From Tolypothrix tenuis PCC 7101 (GTDB taxonomy: Bacteria; Cyanobacteriota; Cyanobacteriia; Cyanobacteriales; Nostocaceae), in NCBI RefSeq assembly GCF_002368295.1, contig NZ_AP018248.1, positions 6,499,979-6,563,978 on the forward strand: a stretch of 64,000 nucleotides of DNA, in the 5' to 3' direction. The translations under genes and the position numbers were made by a program. This document shows, piece by piece, positions 8,793 through 16,456 of the stretch. Positions within the stretch are counted from its first letter, which is position 1, and the number at the start of each line of letters is the position of its first letter. A model generated the notes under the pieces. That model made no database searches, was not told the DNA's origin, and was given only the letters and a program-made list of their open reading frames with translations.

Positions 8793-8960
8793 TCTATGAG
8801 GGTGGCACTATGATGGTTAGTGTAATTTACAGAATGTAATTACGAATATACAGTGTATTTCGTTAGGGTACAGCCATGTTACCTAAAATTACATGAACAT
8901 CACACTTTGCAATCTGCTGTGTGATGTTTTCAATGAGGTGGTAACAGCTGTAACTACGAA

Positions 8961-9602
8961 TTACGAATTTTTCCTATTTACTACCGTCAACAATTCACTA
9001 GGATGGTGAATTAAAAAATCTGGTTTTTGTTTTGCTAATATTTCTGGGGAATTAAAACCCCAAGTTACGGCAATTACTTGAATATTTGCTTTCTTTGAAG
9101 CTTCTATATCTCTAGTTTCGTCACCAACATAAATCACTTGTTGCGGTTTTAGTTGCCTTTGCTTTAAGACATTATTGATAATCGTCTTTTTGCCAAAAAT
9201 TGTGACCCCTGAGTAGATAAAATCGAATAAATTATCTAACTCATTAATTTTGAGAAATTCATTGACATTATCTTTAGAGTTAGAAGTAATAATTCCCAAA
9301 CTATAACCTTCAGCCTTGAGTTCTATTAAGGCTTCTTTGATTCCGGGAATTGGTTGAAACTCGTGAATTTTGTCTTTTAACTCTCCTTTAACTTTCTTTA
9401 CTAAAAAAGGGATTTTAAATACAGAGATACCTGAGTATTTAATAATTTCCCTTGATGTTAAATTTTTCAGGAGTGCTAGCTCCTGCTGGGTAATTGGGAC
9501 ATAGCCAAATTCTACAGCCAAACGATTAGCAATGCTGACAAGAGCGTCTACTGTATCTGCAATCGTGCCATCAAAATCAAAAATAATCACTGTCTGCGTC
9601 AT
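8961..9602 (-). CDS. HAD-superfamily phosphatase (phosphoglycolate-phosphatase-like)
   Basis: 213 aa. Motif I FDFDGTIADT (nucleophile D9, general acid D11), motif II IITSNS (Thr/Ser about 106-107), the motif III lysine region and motif IV VYVGDETRDIEASKKA with the metal-binding GDExxD. The helical cap between motifs I and II is of the small C1 type seen in Gph/PgmB-like enzymes. It probably hydrolyses a small phosphorylated metabolite; the substrate is not determined. Its start overlaps the last 26 bases of queG on the same strand, so the two are translationally coupled. The TTG or ATG choice at the start is not ambiguous: MTQTVIIFDFDG gives the full first strand. Confidence 0.88.
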   Translation of the reverse strand: MTQTVIIFDFDGTIADTVDALVSIANRLAVEFGYVPITQQELALLKNLTSREIIKYSGISVFKIPFLVKKVKGELKDKIHEFQPIPGIKEALIELKAEGYSLGIITSNSKDNVNEFLKINELDNLFDFIYSGVTIFGKKTIINNVLKQRQLKPQQVIYVGDETRDIEASKKANIQVIAVTWGFNSPEILAKQKPDFLIHHPSELLTVVNRKNS

Positions 9603-10551
9603 TCTGTTGCCTAGATGCGTCTAGATTAGCACGGGCATTACGTCTCAACATTTCTGGTTTAATCCGTCGCAAGGCTGAGGCTGTAAATTGTCGCTCCCAC
9701 TCCTCTTCTGAGATTTCTGCTAATTCTAGCAGCTTCGGTGCCAGATTCCCAGGATAAGGATTAAATTGTTCCACATCTGTGCTTTTTGCAAAACGTTGAT
9801 TCCACGGACATACATCTTGGCAGATATCACACCCTGCAACCCAGCCTTGTAAGTGGGGTTTAACGTTTGGGGGTAATTGTTCTGCCCGATTTTCAATTGT
9901 ATGATACGCAATGCAGCGATTAGCATCTACTACATAGGGTTGTGTGATTGCACTAGTAGGGCAAGCTTCTAAACAGCGCGTACAGGTACCACAATGTTCT
10001 GTAGCTGGGCGATCGCACTCTAGTTCCAAATTGGTGATAATCTCTCCTAAAAAGACCCAAGAACCATATTCCCTGGTAATTACATTGCCGTTTTTGGCAA
10101 TCCAGCCAATACCAGATTTTTGCGCCCATAATTTGTCTTGTACGGGGCCTGTATCTGCATAATAACGCGCCTGGATATTTTCACTCAGTGATTGTACCCA
10201 ATTATTTAGTGCTTTAAGTTTCTTATGCATCACCTTGTGATAATCTCGTCCCCAGCCGTAACGAGAAATATTACCGTATTCCTTACCTTCGGGACGTTGA
10301 TGTGGTGTGTAGTAATTGAGCGCTACACAAATTAGCGATCGCGCTTCTGGCATTATCAAGTGGATATCCTGACGCTTGGGGTTAGCCATCCATGCCATTT
10401 CGGCGTTATAACCCAGTGCTAGCCATGCTTGCAAACGCTGTGCTGCTGTTTCATCTACCCCATCCACAGCCGCAATTCCGACTTTGTGAAATCCCAACTC
10501 CTGCGCTTTTTTCTTTACTACATCACTGGTGGTTATGCTAGAGCTATTCAT
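9577..10551 (-). CDS. queG: Epoxyqueuosine reductase QueG
   Basis: 324 aa. QueG reduces epoxyqueuosine to queuosine in the wobble position of GUN-anticodon tRNAs, using cobalamin and two [4Fe-4S] clusters. Visible features: N-terminal ELGFHKVGIA, the conserved YADTGP with catalytic-type D133, and cluster cysteines C187, C190, C193, C197 (CGTCTRCLEACP) with C241, C244, C248 (CDICQDVCPWN) and C213. The C-terminal part carries the HEAT-like tail only in short form, as in many cyanobacteria. The HAD phosphatase gene overlaps its 3' end. An isolated ATG at 10551 starts the protein. Confidence 0.95.
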   Translation of the reverse strand: MNSSSITTSDVVKKKAQELGFHKVGIAAVDGVDETAAQRLQAWLALGYNAEMAWMANPKRQDIHLIMPEARSLICVALNYYTPHQRPEGKEYGNISRYGWGRDYHKVMHKKLKALNNWVQSLSENIQARYYADTGPVQDKLWAQKSGIGWIAKNGNVITREYGSWVFLGEIITNLELECDRPATEHCGTCTRCLEACPTSAITQPYVVDANRCIAYHTIENRAEQLPPNVKPHLQGWVAGCDICQDVCPWNQRFAKSTDVEQFNPYPGNLAPKLLELAEISEEEWERQFTASALRRIKPEMLRRNARANLDASRQQNDADSDYF

Positions 10552-10685
10552 TTCTCTTATTTAAATTTTGCCTCTATCCAGAGAACGACTTAATCATAAC
10601 AAAGCAATATATACCGATAGCAGCTTTTATTTGACTGTGTTTGCCATGAATATTGATGTTTAGCTAGCCTCAAAAAAGTAATTTT

Positions 10686-11111
10686 ATGACTACTGCTGAA
10701 TTTAACAGGAAAACAGACACAAGAGAATTATCGATTGAGGGAATTACAGAACCGACTATTCTACGTTACTTTGAAGCTTTGAATGCTGGAGATTTTGCGG
10801 CAACATCTGCCTTATTTGCTGAGGATGGTATTATGTATCCACCCTTTGAATCTGGTTTTGTGGGGACAGATGCGATCGCAACTTATTTAAAACAAGAAGC
10901 TCAAGGTATTAAAGCCCAACCGCACCAAGGAATTATTGAGAGTTTGCCAAACGAGCAAATTCAAGTTCAGGTAGCAGGAAAAGCCTTTACATCCTGGTGT
11001 GGTGTTAACGTTACTTGGTTATTTATTCTCAACCAACAACGCCAAATTATTGAAGCCAAAATTAAACTCTTAGCTTCTCCCCAAGAATTACTCGCTATGC
11101 GTCGTGATTAA
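10686..11111 (+). CDS. CTDH: OCP C-terminal-domain homologue (NTF2-like carotenoid carrier)
   Basis: 141 aa. ILRYFEALNAGDFAATSALFAEDGIMYPPFE and IKLLASPQELLAMRRD are the characteristic start and end of the OCP C-terminal domain (NTF2-like fold). CTDHs extract carotenoid from membranes and deliver it to HCPs, making OCP-like assemblies. C105 in SWCGVN probably corresponds to the cysteine implicated in CTDH dimerisation and carotenoid handling in Anabaena; this equivalence is inferred from position. A 20-residue N-terminal extension precedes the domain. The nearby HCPs are the likely partners. Downstream, 11120-11197 is a decayed CGGTTAAGG-type repeat that may act as a hairpin. Confidence 0.92.
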   Translation: MTTAEFNRKTDTRELSIEGITEPTILRYFEALNAGDFAATSALFAEDGIMYPPFESGFVGTDAIATYLKQEAQGIKAQPHQGIIESLPNEQIQVQVAGKAFTSWCGVNVTWLFILNQQRQIIEAKIKLLASPQELLAMRRD

Positions 11112-11296
11112 GTATTTTGTATTCGGTTAAAGGGGAAGGGGGAAAGGGAAAGGGTAAGGGAAAGAAAAAACCTTTAATCCTTCACCTTTTCCCCAAAAAA
11201 CTTATACCAATTCAAATAATGTTGGCGACAGATAAATTCTTTATAAGGGCACGGCATCCTCAATCTTTTGGCATATCAAATATCTTACTGGTGCCC

Positions 11297-11489
11297 ATTG
11301 GTGTCAACTTAAGCTAAAAGCTATATACGGCGAGTGTTGTACAAATACCTCGCGCCCTCATCCCCTAACCCCTTCTCCCGCAGGAGAAGGGGAACTAAAT
11401 CTCTTGCTCCCCTCTCCTGGTGGGAGAGGGGCTGGGGGTGAGGGCGAAACCTTGCAACTAAGCGGATTTCACGTTAAGTTGACACCAAT
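11297..11489. mobile_element. 193-bp element with perfect 16-bp terminal inverted repeats
   Basis: The ends ATTGGTGTCAACTTAA and TTAAGTTGACACCAAT are perfect inverted repeats. The centre (about 11352-11451) is a long imperfect palindrome, GCCCTCATCCCC to GGGGGTGAGGGC. No reading frame. It looks like a MITE; only one copy is in the window and no target duplication is evident. A half-copy of the ATACCAATT repeat lies just upstream (about 11203-11290). Confidence 0.75.
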
Positions 11490-11504
11490 GCCTTGCTATT
11501 GCCC

Positions 11505-11537
11505 AGATCCCCGACTTTTTGAAAAATTCGGGGATCT
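11505..11537 (-). terminator. Hairpin 3' of the 11.5-12 kb gene
   Basis: AGATCCCCGA and TCGGGGATCT form a 10-bp stem with A/T-rich loop, 9 bases beyond the stop of the minus-strand gene. Confidence 0.55.
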
Positions 11538-11545
11538 AAATCTCG

Positions 11546-11968
11546 CTAAACTGAGTGACTTTTAACCTTGCCATTGCCATTCACACTGGCTATGATTGCT
11601 TCTTCCCCAGTAGGCTCAATTGAAGATTCGCCTCGCAGTCCCTTGCGGCGTTGGTTTTTCGGAACTCCTCCCGCCATACCATACTCTACACTGCTTTTGC
11701 CATATTTAGTTGCAACACCCATCAGCATATGTTCTGTCATATCTGCTAGCTGACGCTCGGTTGCCAGCATTTCAGTATACAACCTATCCAAATTAGCAAG
11801 CGCACTGTTGTAGGCATTTTCTTGATCTCGCATTGTCTCAATGTGGTTGGAATAGGCAAATAAAGTCAATCCATTACCTGCATCTAAATGTGGATCAATT
11901 GATTTAATGCCAGCCGCACGACGCACTGCTTTAATTAACACATCGGAAGTTCTTTGTCTTCTAGCCAT
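11546..11968 (-). CDS. Conserved-looking unknown protein, 140 aa
   Basis: I do not recognise a family. The chosen ATG (11968, MARRQRTSDVLIKAV) has AGAAGGTG about 9 bases upstream; an in-frame TTG 39 bases further up lacks a better site. The N-terminus is basic (ARRQR, KAVRRAAG), the middle is helical (ENAYNSALANLDRLYTEMLATERQLADMTEHML) and may form a coiled coil, and the end is basic (PKNQRRKGLRGE). This shape would fit a DNA- or RNA-associated structural protein, but that is speculation. It is a single gene flanked by a hairpin and by the 63-bp repeat block. Confidence 0.6.
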   Translation of the reverse strand: MARRQRTSDVLIKAVRRAAGIKSIDPHLDAGNGLTLFAYSNHIETMRDQENAYNSALANLDRLYTEMLATERQLADMTEHMLMGVATKYGKSSVEYGMAGGVPKNQRRKGLRGESSIEPTGEEAIIASVNGNGKVKSHSV

Positions 11969-12217
11969 ATTTAAGATGCACCTTCTAATTTTGTTCTCAG
12001 TTAACAATTAAGTAAAAATACAGGCTTGATTGCAGAATTACTTCATCGGGTTTTTGACCGTTTACCGTGGAATTATTAACTGATTTAATCTTATTTACCT
12101 TAAAAAATTTCCTATCGATCAGCCTGAGAGAATTTTGGCAAATCTCAAATAAATTTAGCTACATAGTAATACTACGATTTTTCAAAGAAATTACCCAAAT
12201 TAATCAACCAAAGTAAC

Positions 12218-12430
12218 TTTTGAGAAAACAATATTTGCTTTGGCTTGCTAAATACACCGAAATGAGAAAGCAAAAGCAGCTTTTGAGAAAGCAATATCTG
12301 CTTTGGCTTGCTAAATACACTGAAATGAGAAAGCAAAAGCAGCTTTTGAGAAAGCAATATCTGCTTTGGCTTGCTAAATACACTGAAATGAGAAAACCAA
12401 AGCAGCTTTTGAGAAAGCAAAAGGAGATTT
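12218..12430. repeat. 63-bp tandem repeat, three units plus a partial
   Basis: TTTTGAGAAA recurs at exactly 12218, 12281, 12344 and 12407, period 63. Units are nearly identical (such as CTTGCTAAATACACTGAAAT) and each contains a small palindrome (CAAAAGCAGCTTTTG). Because 63 is a multiple of three, several frames stay open across it; the plus-strand frame would encode a 21-residue repeat (LLRKQYLLWLAKYTEMRKQ) but lacks a normal start and ribosome-binding site. Confidence 0.85.
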
Positions 12431-12589
12431 GAAGAAAGCAATACTTGCTTTTGCTGATTAAATTGCTGTGAGGCAGAGATTGCCTTGCAGAATTGGCTAT
12501 GCTACTATTTATACCAATCGCTGCACCTTGAAAATTCAATAAATATATATCTTTGGCTTGTAACCTCATGGTTAGTTTCCTTCAGCCAT

Positions 12590-12800
12590 TGTGTTAAAAA
12601 ATGTAACCTGAGGGGGTCGTGCAAAAGCTCAAATGCTGATTCTTGCGTAGACCCCCTCAGATGACTTACTCTATAAGGGTTTGAGTTACTTGAAGGCTGT
12701 CCATATTGTCAATAAATGTGGCTTGTTGACAGGTGAAACATACCCCTCTCAGTTTTACGGTTCTGTAAGCCTTATTCAGTAAGCTCTCTACAAGGTTAGG
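12590..12800 (+). promoter_or_regulatory. Probable CRISPR leader
   Basis: Non-coding region directly before the first repeat. It holds an 11-bp inverted repeat CTGAGGGGGTC / GACCCCCTCAG (about 12608-12661). Leader position is inferred because the opposite end of the array has the degenerate repeat and the older repeat variant. Confidence 0.6.
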
Positions 12801-13555
12801 GTTTTCAATCAATTACCCCTCCCGGGGATGGAAACATTTCCTTACCAGTTTGCAGATTGGCTGAATTAACTGTTTTCAATCAATTACCCCTCCCGGGGAT
12901 GGAAACTAGTTCCTACGGAACCTATAAGAGTGTAAAGGATTTTTGTTTTCAATCAATTACCCCTCCCGGGGATGGAAACAATCCGAAAAGCAAAAATAGA
13001 ATTAGCCATATAAGGTTTTCAATCAATTACCCCTCCCGGGGATGGAAACATTATTGCTTTTGCAGTAAACAATACTCTACTTAAATGTTTTCAATCAATT
13101 ACCCCTCCCGGGGATGGAAACATAAACGTAAACTCCTCTGCAAATTTTTCAAAGAGTTTTCAATCAATTACCCCTCCCGGGGATGGAAACAATTCTACAC
13201 TGCTTAGGAAAGCGAAATAGAATATTCCGTTTTCAATCAATTACCCCTCACGGGGATGGAAACAAAGTTGAATTGCTGCTCCACGCTTGTGCATATGCAG
13301 TTTTCAATCAATTACCCCTCACGGGGATGGAAACTGTTGTTCGATAGCAGCTTTCTGGGCCTCAAGGTCTTTTTGTTTTCAATCAATTACCCCTCACGGG
13401 GATGGAAACTCAAAGCTTGCAAAGGCGTTAAAGCCTTTAACACTCACAGTTTTCAATCAATTACCCCTCACGGGGATGGAAACAGTTTCAACTGCGTATA
13501 CCACCGCTCCGAAAATTTGTGTTTTCAATCAATTACCCCTCACGGGGATGAAAAA
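12801..13555 (+). CRISPR. CRISPR array, 11 repeats and 10 spacers, no adjacent cas genes
   Basis: 35-nt repeats begin GTTTTCAATCAATTACCCCT and end GGGGATGGAAAC. Starts: 12801, 12872, 12945, 13015, 13087, 13156, 13229, 13300, 13375, 13449, 13521. Spacers are 34-40 nt and all different. Repeats 1-6 read CCCCTCCCGGGG in the central palindrome; repeats 7-11 read CCCCTCACGGGG. The last repeat is degenerate (GATGAAAAA instead of GATGGAAAC). This polarity places the leader on the left, with transcription on the plus strand and a 5' tag of ATGGAAAC. No cas gene lies within the window, so the array depends on Cas proteins encoded elsewhere. Reading frames across the array are artefacts. Confidence 0.97.
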
Positions 13556-14041
13556 GCAGAGAGTTTTAGGGGAAGTAGTGCGATCGCATTTTGCAGCATG
13601 ACTTGAACTAAGGGGAAGAGAAAATGTGAGAGTGTGGGGATGCGATCGCATTCTTTATAGATGTAAATAAACTGTCAAATCTCAAGAAATATATAAAGAA
13701 ATACAAAGATATATCAAGAAGAAACTTTTTAGTATTATCTGTAGTACACCCTCAAACCAAATAATACCGTTAAATTTGTATTACCTTCTATGGCTATGAT
13801 TGAAACTACTCCAGATAATAATTAAATTTTTTAGGTTAAATCAAAAGCCATAATCACTTAGCTGTATAGCTTACAAAGATATTTACTTGTGGTGATCAGC
13901 ACTTGTAAAGTTTCATCAATCTCATCACAGATGCAAGTGTTATGTTTAGAGCAACGAGAAATATTTTCGGCTATGTGAATCAGCCCATAACACCTTTCCG
14001 GAACTAACTCTCTACACAGTATTTAATTCGGAAAGATAACA
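13556..14041. other. Spacer after the CRISPR array
   Basis: 486 bp, AT-rich, with two HIP1 sites near 13580 and 13641. No gene, no cas remnant and no clear hairpin terminator seen. Confidence 0.4.
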
Positions 14042-14239
14042 ATGAATGTACAAATACCTACATTTATCTCACCCAGCTTTGCTCGGTTTGTAGCTTCAGA
14101 ACTAGACCCAAACTCATTAAGCAAAAAAGATATCACTAATTGCTTAAAAGCCTTGGGCATTAACGACCCAGAAATTTTAACTTTGAAGTGGAAACAAGAA
14201 TTGTGGTTTCAACTACAAATTGCTGCTGTTTATAGTTAA
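14042..14239 (+). CDS. Small unknown protein, 65 aa
   Basis: Starts at ATG after GGAAAGATAACA. The sequence MNVQIPTFISPSFARFV then a charged middle (LSKKDITNCLKALGINDPEIL) and LKWKQELWFQLQIAAVYS suggests a compact helical protein. I do not recognise it. It precedes the RRM gene by 305 bp on the same strand. The coding look comes from the RBS and amino-acid composition; no motif supports a function. Confidence 0.45.
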   Translation: MNVQIPTFISPSFARFVASELDPNSLSKKDITNCLKALGINDPEILTLKWKQELWFQLQIAAVYS

Positions 14240-14500
14240 ACTTCCACCTCAAAAATACATAATTACGCAACAATTGCATAAGTTGTACATTTCACTCACT
14301 AATTGCCTTATCAGTTGCATTTTCTTACAAAAAATATTTATTATTTTGGTCAATTACCCTAGTTTAGGCTCTTGATGAAATTTTAAGCTAAAAATCAAGC
14401 TGCTCAAGCTTGTACTGATTTGAATGTGTTTAAAATTTAAAACCATGTTACTATTAAATTATTGAGAAATATTTTTGGTCAAGTGACTATAGAGATACCT
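14240..14500. other. Spacer upstream of first RRM gene
   Basis: AT-rich, no coding signal. It presumably includes the promoter of the RRM gene and the start of its leader; the conserved leader hairpin is listed separately. Confidence 0.4.
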
Positions 14501-14537
14501 CTCCAAATCTAAATCTCTACATTCTGTTAGTTCGGAG
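14501..14537 (+). promoter_or_regulatory. 5'-UTR hairpin covering the ribosome-binding site of RRM gene 1
   Basis: CTCC at 14501-14504 can pair with GGAG at 14534-14537, the Shine-Dalgarno sequence 7 bases before the ATG. The loop contains AAATCTCTACAT, which is shared with the leader of the second RRM gene (15285-15323). It fits a temperature- or protein-responsive translational switch. Confidence 0.55.
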
Positions 14538-14544
14538 ATATTCT

Positions 14545-14799
14545 ATGTCAGTTTATATTGGTAATCTATCCCATGAAATTGAAGATGAGGATATCAGACA
14601 AGTCTTTTTAATGTATGGGTCTGTAAAAAGAATACTAGTATCTACCAAGCAAAAATCAGGCGAGAAGCGAGGTTTTGCCATTGTTCAAATGGACAAAGAC
14701 AGCGACGAAGTAGCAGCGATTAATGGATTACAAGGTACTGAATGGATGGGTTATAGCCTGAAAGTTAATAGAGCTAAGACTGTCGTAGACGCAGCTTAA
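14545..14799 (+). CDS. RRM RNA-binding protein without Gly-rich tail
   Basis: 84 aa, a single RRM. RNP2 is VYIGNL (residues 3-8) and RNP1 is KRGFAIVQM (about 41-49), with the beta-alpha-beta layout of cyanobacterial Rbp proteins. Unlike the second paralogue (15331-15642) it has no glycine-rich C-terminus, and RNP1 has A-I-V in place of the aromatic G-F-V, so RNA affinity may differ. Cyanobacterial Rbps bind mRNA, some are cold-induced and some anchor photosystem mRNAs near thylakoids. The leader hairpin suggests post-transcriptional control. Confidence 0.9.
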   Translation: MSVYIGNLSHEIEDEDIRQVFLMYGSVKRILVSTKQKSGEKRGFAIVQMDKDSDEVAAINGLQGTEWMGYSLKVNRAKTVVDAA

Positions 14800-14946
14800 G
14801 CTTGTCTGAGTGTATATATTACGCTGAAATATTTTAATTATTGTTGTGCTTACATAGAAACCAAAAGAAAGTCCCACCAAAATCGGGTCAAAAACATCCC
14901 CATAAATACTATGGTTGAGATGAAAATTTGTATAAGCGAGTAGAAA

Positions 14947-15156
14947 TTGAAAATTAAAGCATTGGATGTCAAAGCAGGCGATCGCATATTTGCATACTGT
15001 AAAAACAAACGGCAAATGTGTAAGGTGAAAGAAATATTAGATCAAGGTCAGACTAATGTCACACTCTCAGTATTTACCAGTGGACATTATCGCGGCTGCT
15101 TAGTCTCATGCGTAGTCAGGTTTCAGCGAGAAGCTTTAGTGGAATTAGTTAGCTAA
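14947..15156 (+). CDS. Small unknown protein between the two RRM genes
   Basis: 69 aa with a TTG start (14947). The frame reads MKIKALDVKAGDRIFAYCKNKRQMCKVKEIL, then SVFTSGHYRGCLVSCVVRFQREALVEL. The pattern of strands and the AGDRIF/VKEIL arrangement looks like a small beta-barrel (SH3- or KOW-like), typical of nucleic-acid-associated proteins, but I cannot name a family. There is no strong Shine-Dalgarno site before the TTG. It contains a HIP1 site. Co-location with two RNA-binding genes is suggestive only. Confidence 0.5.
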   Translation: MKIKALDVKAGDRIFAYCKNKRQMCKVKEILDQGQTNVTLSVFTSGHYRGCLVSCVVRFQREALVELVS

Positions 15157-15284
15157 TATTATTTTTTCCATCTTTCACCTAAAAGGAAATTTCTATGCCA
15201 TAATAGGAGATGAGAATTAATTCGGTTAACAGCTTTTGTTTTTAGTATTGACAGGCTTTTTGTTTTTGGTATTTACAAACTTTT

Positions 15285-15323
15285 CTCCGAAATTTAAATC
15301 TCTACATATTTACAATTTCGGAG
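15285..15323 (+). promoter_or_regulatory. 5'-UTR hairpin sequestering the ribosome-binding site of RRM gene 2
   Basis: CTCCGAAAT (15285-15293) is the exact complement of ATTTCGGAG (15315-15323), whose GGAG is the Shine-Dalgarno sequence 7 bases before the ATG at 15331. The loop includes AAATCTCTACAT, as in RRM gene 1. Cold regulation through the 5'-UTR is established for Anabaena rbpA1; applying it here is inference. Confidence 0.7.
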
Positions 15324-15330
15324 ACAATCT

Positions 15331-15642
15331 ATGTCAGTTTATGTAGGCAATCTTTCTTACGAAGTTACTGAAGCTACCCTAAATGCAGTGTTTGCAGAAT
15401 ATGGTTCTGTAAAGCGCGTTCAGCTACCTACAGATAGAGAAACAGGCCGTTTACGCGGCTTTGGCTTTGTTGAAATGGGTACAGATGCAGAAGAAAATGC
15501 TGCTATTGAAGCTCTTGATGGCGCTGAGTGGATGGGAAGAGACTTAAAAGTCAATAAGGCTAAACCCAGAGAAGAAAGAGGCGGCTCATTTGGTGGTGGC
15601 GGTGGTAACCGTGGTAATTACGGTGGACGTAACCGTTACTAA
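15331..15642 (+). CDS. rbpA: RRM RNA-binding protein with Gly-rich C-terminus (RbpA type)
   Basis: 103 aa. RNP2 VYVGNL (3-8) and RNP1 LRGFGFVEM (about 41-49) define one canonical RRM, followed by a tail of GGSFGGGGGNRGNYGGRNRY. This is the classical cyanobacterial RbpA layout, resembling eukaryotic glycine-rich RNA-binding proteins, and family members are cold-induced. The sequence MSVYxGNL and EWMGxxLKVN is shared with the paralogue at 14545, indicating a local duplication. A strong intrinsic terminator follows at 15706-15736. Which numbered Rbp it corresponds to is not determinable here. Confidence 0.93.
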   Translation: MSVYVGNLSYEVTEATLNAVFAEYGSVKRVQLPTDRETGRLRGFGFVEMGTDAEENAAIEALDGAEWMGRDLKVNKAKPREERGGSFGGGGGNRGNYGGRNRY

Positions 15643-15705
15643 GCCTCACTAATTTAGCTACTTGACCTAACTCGTTAGATCAATTAATTCACTTGATGTA
15701 TTAGT

Positions 15706-15736
15706 GGCTCAAGCAGAAATGCCTGAGCCTTTTTTT
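15706..15736 (+). terminator. Intrinsic terminator of RRM gene 2
   Basis: GGCTCA(AGC) pairs with (GCC)TGAGCC, followed by seven T residues. Confidence 0.85.
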
Positions 15737-16005
15737 ATACAATTTTGACTTTGAAATCAAACAAGAAGTCATTAAACTTCTTGCAAAAGTCAGGAAAAGG
15801 AGGAAGAAGGACAGATTTTGTATCTACCCTTTCCCCTTTCCCCTTTAACCTTTTCCCAGCAGTCTATTACCTTGTGCAATAAATTATTAGCCTTTTATAA
15901 AGAAAATTTTTGTATCGCTTTGTAGGTAAAATATTAAATATTCATTGACATAATGTCGCTAAAAACTGTTTTTGAACTTTTAGTTTAATATTGAGGAATT
16001 CCAAA

Positions 16006-16338
16006 ATGTCTACAGATACTGATTTAGTTGCTTATATCCAAGAAAGTGAATTTGAAACTCTTTTAAGTGAAGAAAACATTCTTGTAGTTGACTTTACTGC
16101 TACTTGGTGTGGCCCTTGTCGTCTGGTTGCCCCCTTAATGGAGCAACTTGCCCAAGAATACAAAGATAGTGCAAAAGTCGTTAAGGTAGATGTGGATAAC
16201 AACAAACCATTGTTAAAAAAATTTGGTCTTCGCAGTATTCCAGCAGTTTTAATTTTCAAAAACGGTGAATTATTAGAAACTATTGTTGGAGTTTCTCCTT
16301 ACGAGAAATTTAGCAGTGCTGTCTCTCAGCTTCTCTAG
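16006..16338 (+). CDS. Thioredoxin
   Basis: 110 aa with the redox motif WCGPC (C35 and C38), preceded by VVDFTATWCGPCR and followed by the cis-proline motif RSIPAVLIF. It is the full length of a one-domain thioredoxin with no extension. It reduces protein disulfides in the cytosol with electrons from a thioredoxin reductase. The ATG at 16006 is chosen because GAGG lies 9-12 bases upstream; the in-frame TTG at 15991 would place the SD inside the coding sequence. Which thioredoxin class (m, x, y, or the bacterial type) was not resolved. A weak hairpin lies after the stop. Confidence 0.93.
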   Translation: MSTDTDLVAYIQESEFETLLSEENILVVDFTATWCGPCRLVAPLMEQLAQEYKDSAKVVKVDVDNNKPLLKKFGLRSIPAVLIFKNGELLETIVGVSPYEKFSSAVSQLL

Positions 16339-16358
16339 CTTGTTTTGCAGGTAATTTT

Positions 16359-16387
16359 TAGTTCTCCCATCCTTTTGGGAGTTACTA
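16359..16387 (+). terminator. Possible terminator after thioredoxin
   Basis: TAGTTCTCCC and GGGAGTTACTA form a stem with a short TTTT-containing loop; no downstream T-run. Confidence 0.4.
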
Positions 16388-16456
16388 AGCATAATTTTCT
16401 TACCCCTAAAAATTCTTCTAGATATCCCATCTACACAATAATTAAGTGTAGTAACT

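Noticed and set aside
12172..12569. Minus-strand frames of 89 and 121 aa over the 63-bp repeats.
   Set aside because: The repeat length is a multiple of three, so several frames are open at once; no ribosome-binding site and unlikely Cys/Phe-rich composition.
12857..13606. Plus-strand frames across the CRISPR array encoding repeated SINYPSRGWK-type peptides.
   Set aside because: They are translations of the 35-nt repeats with changing spacers; the array explains them fully.
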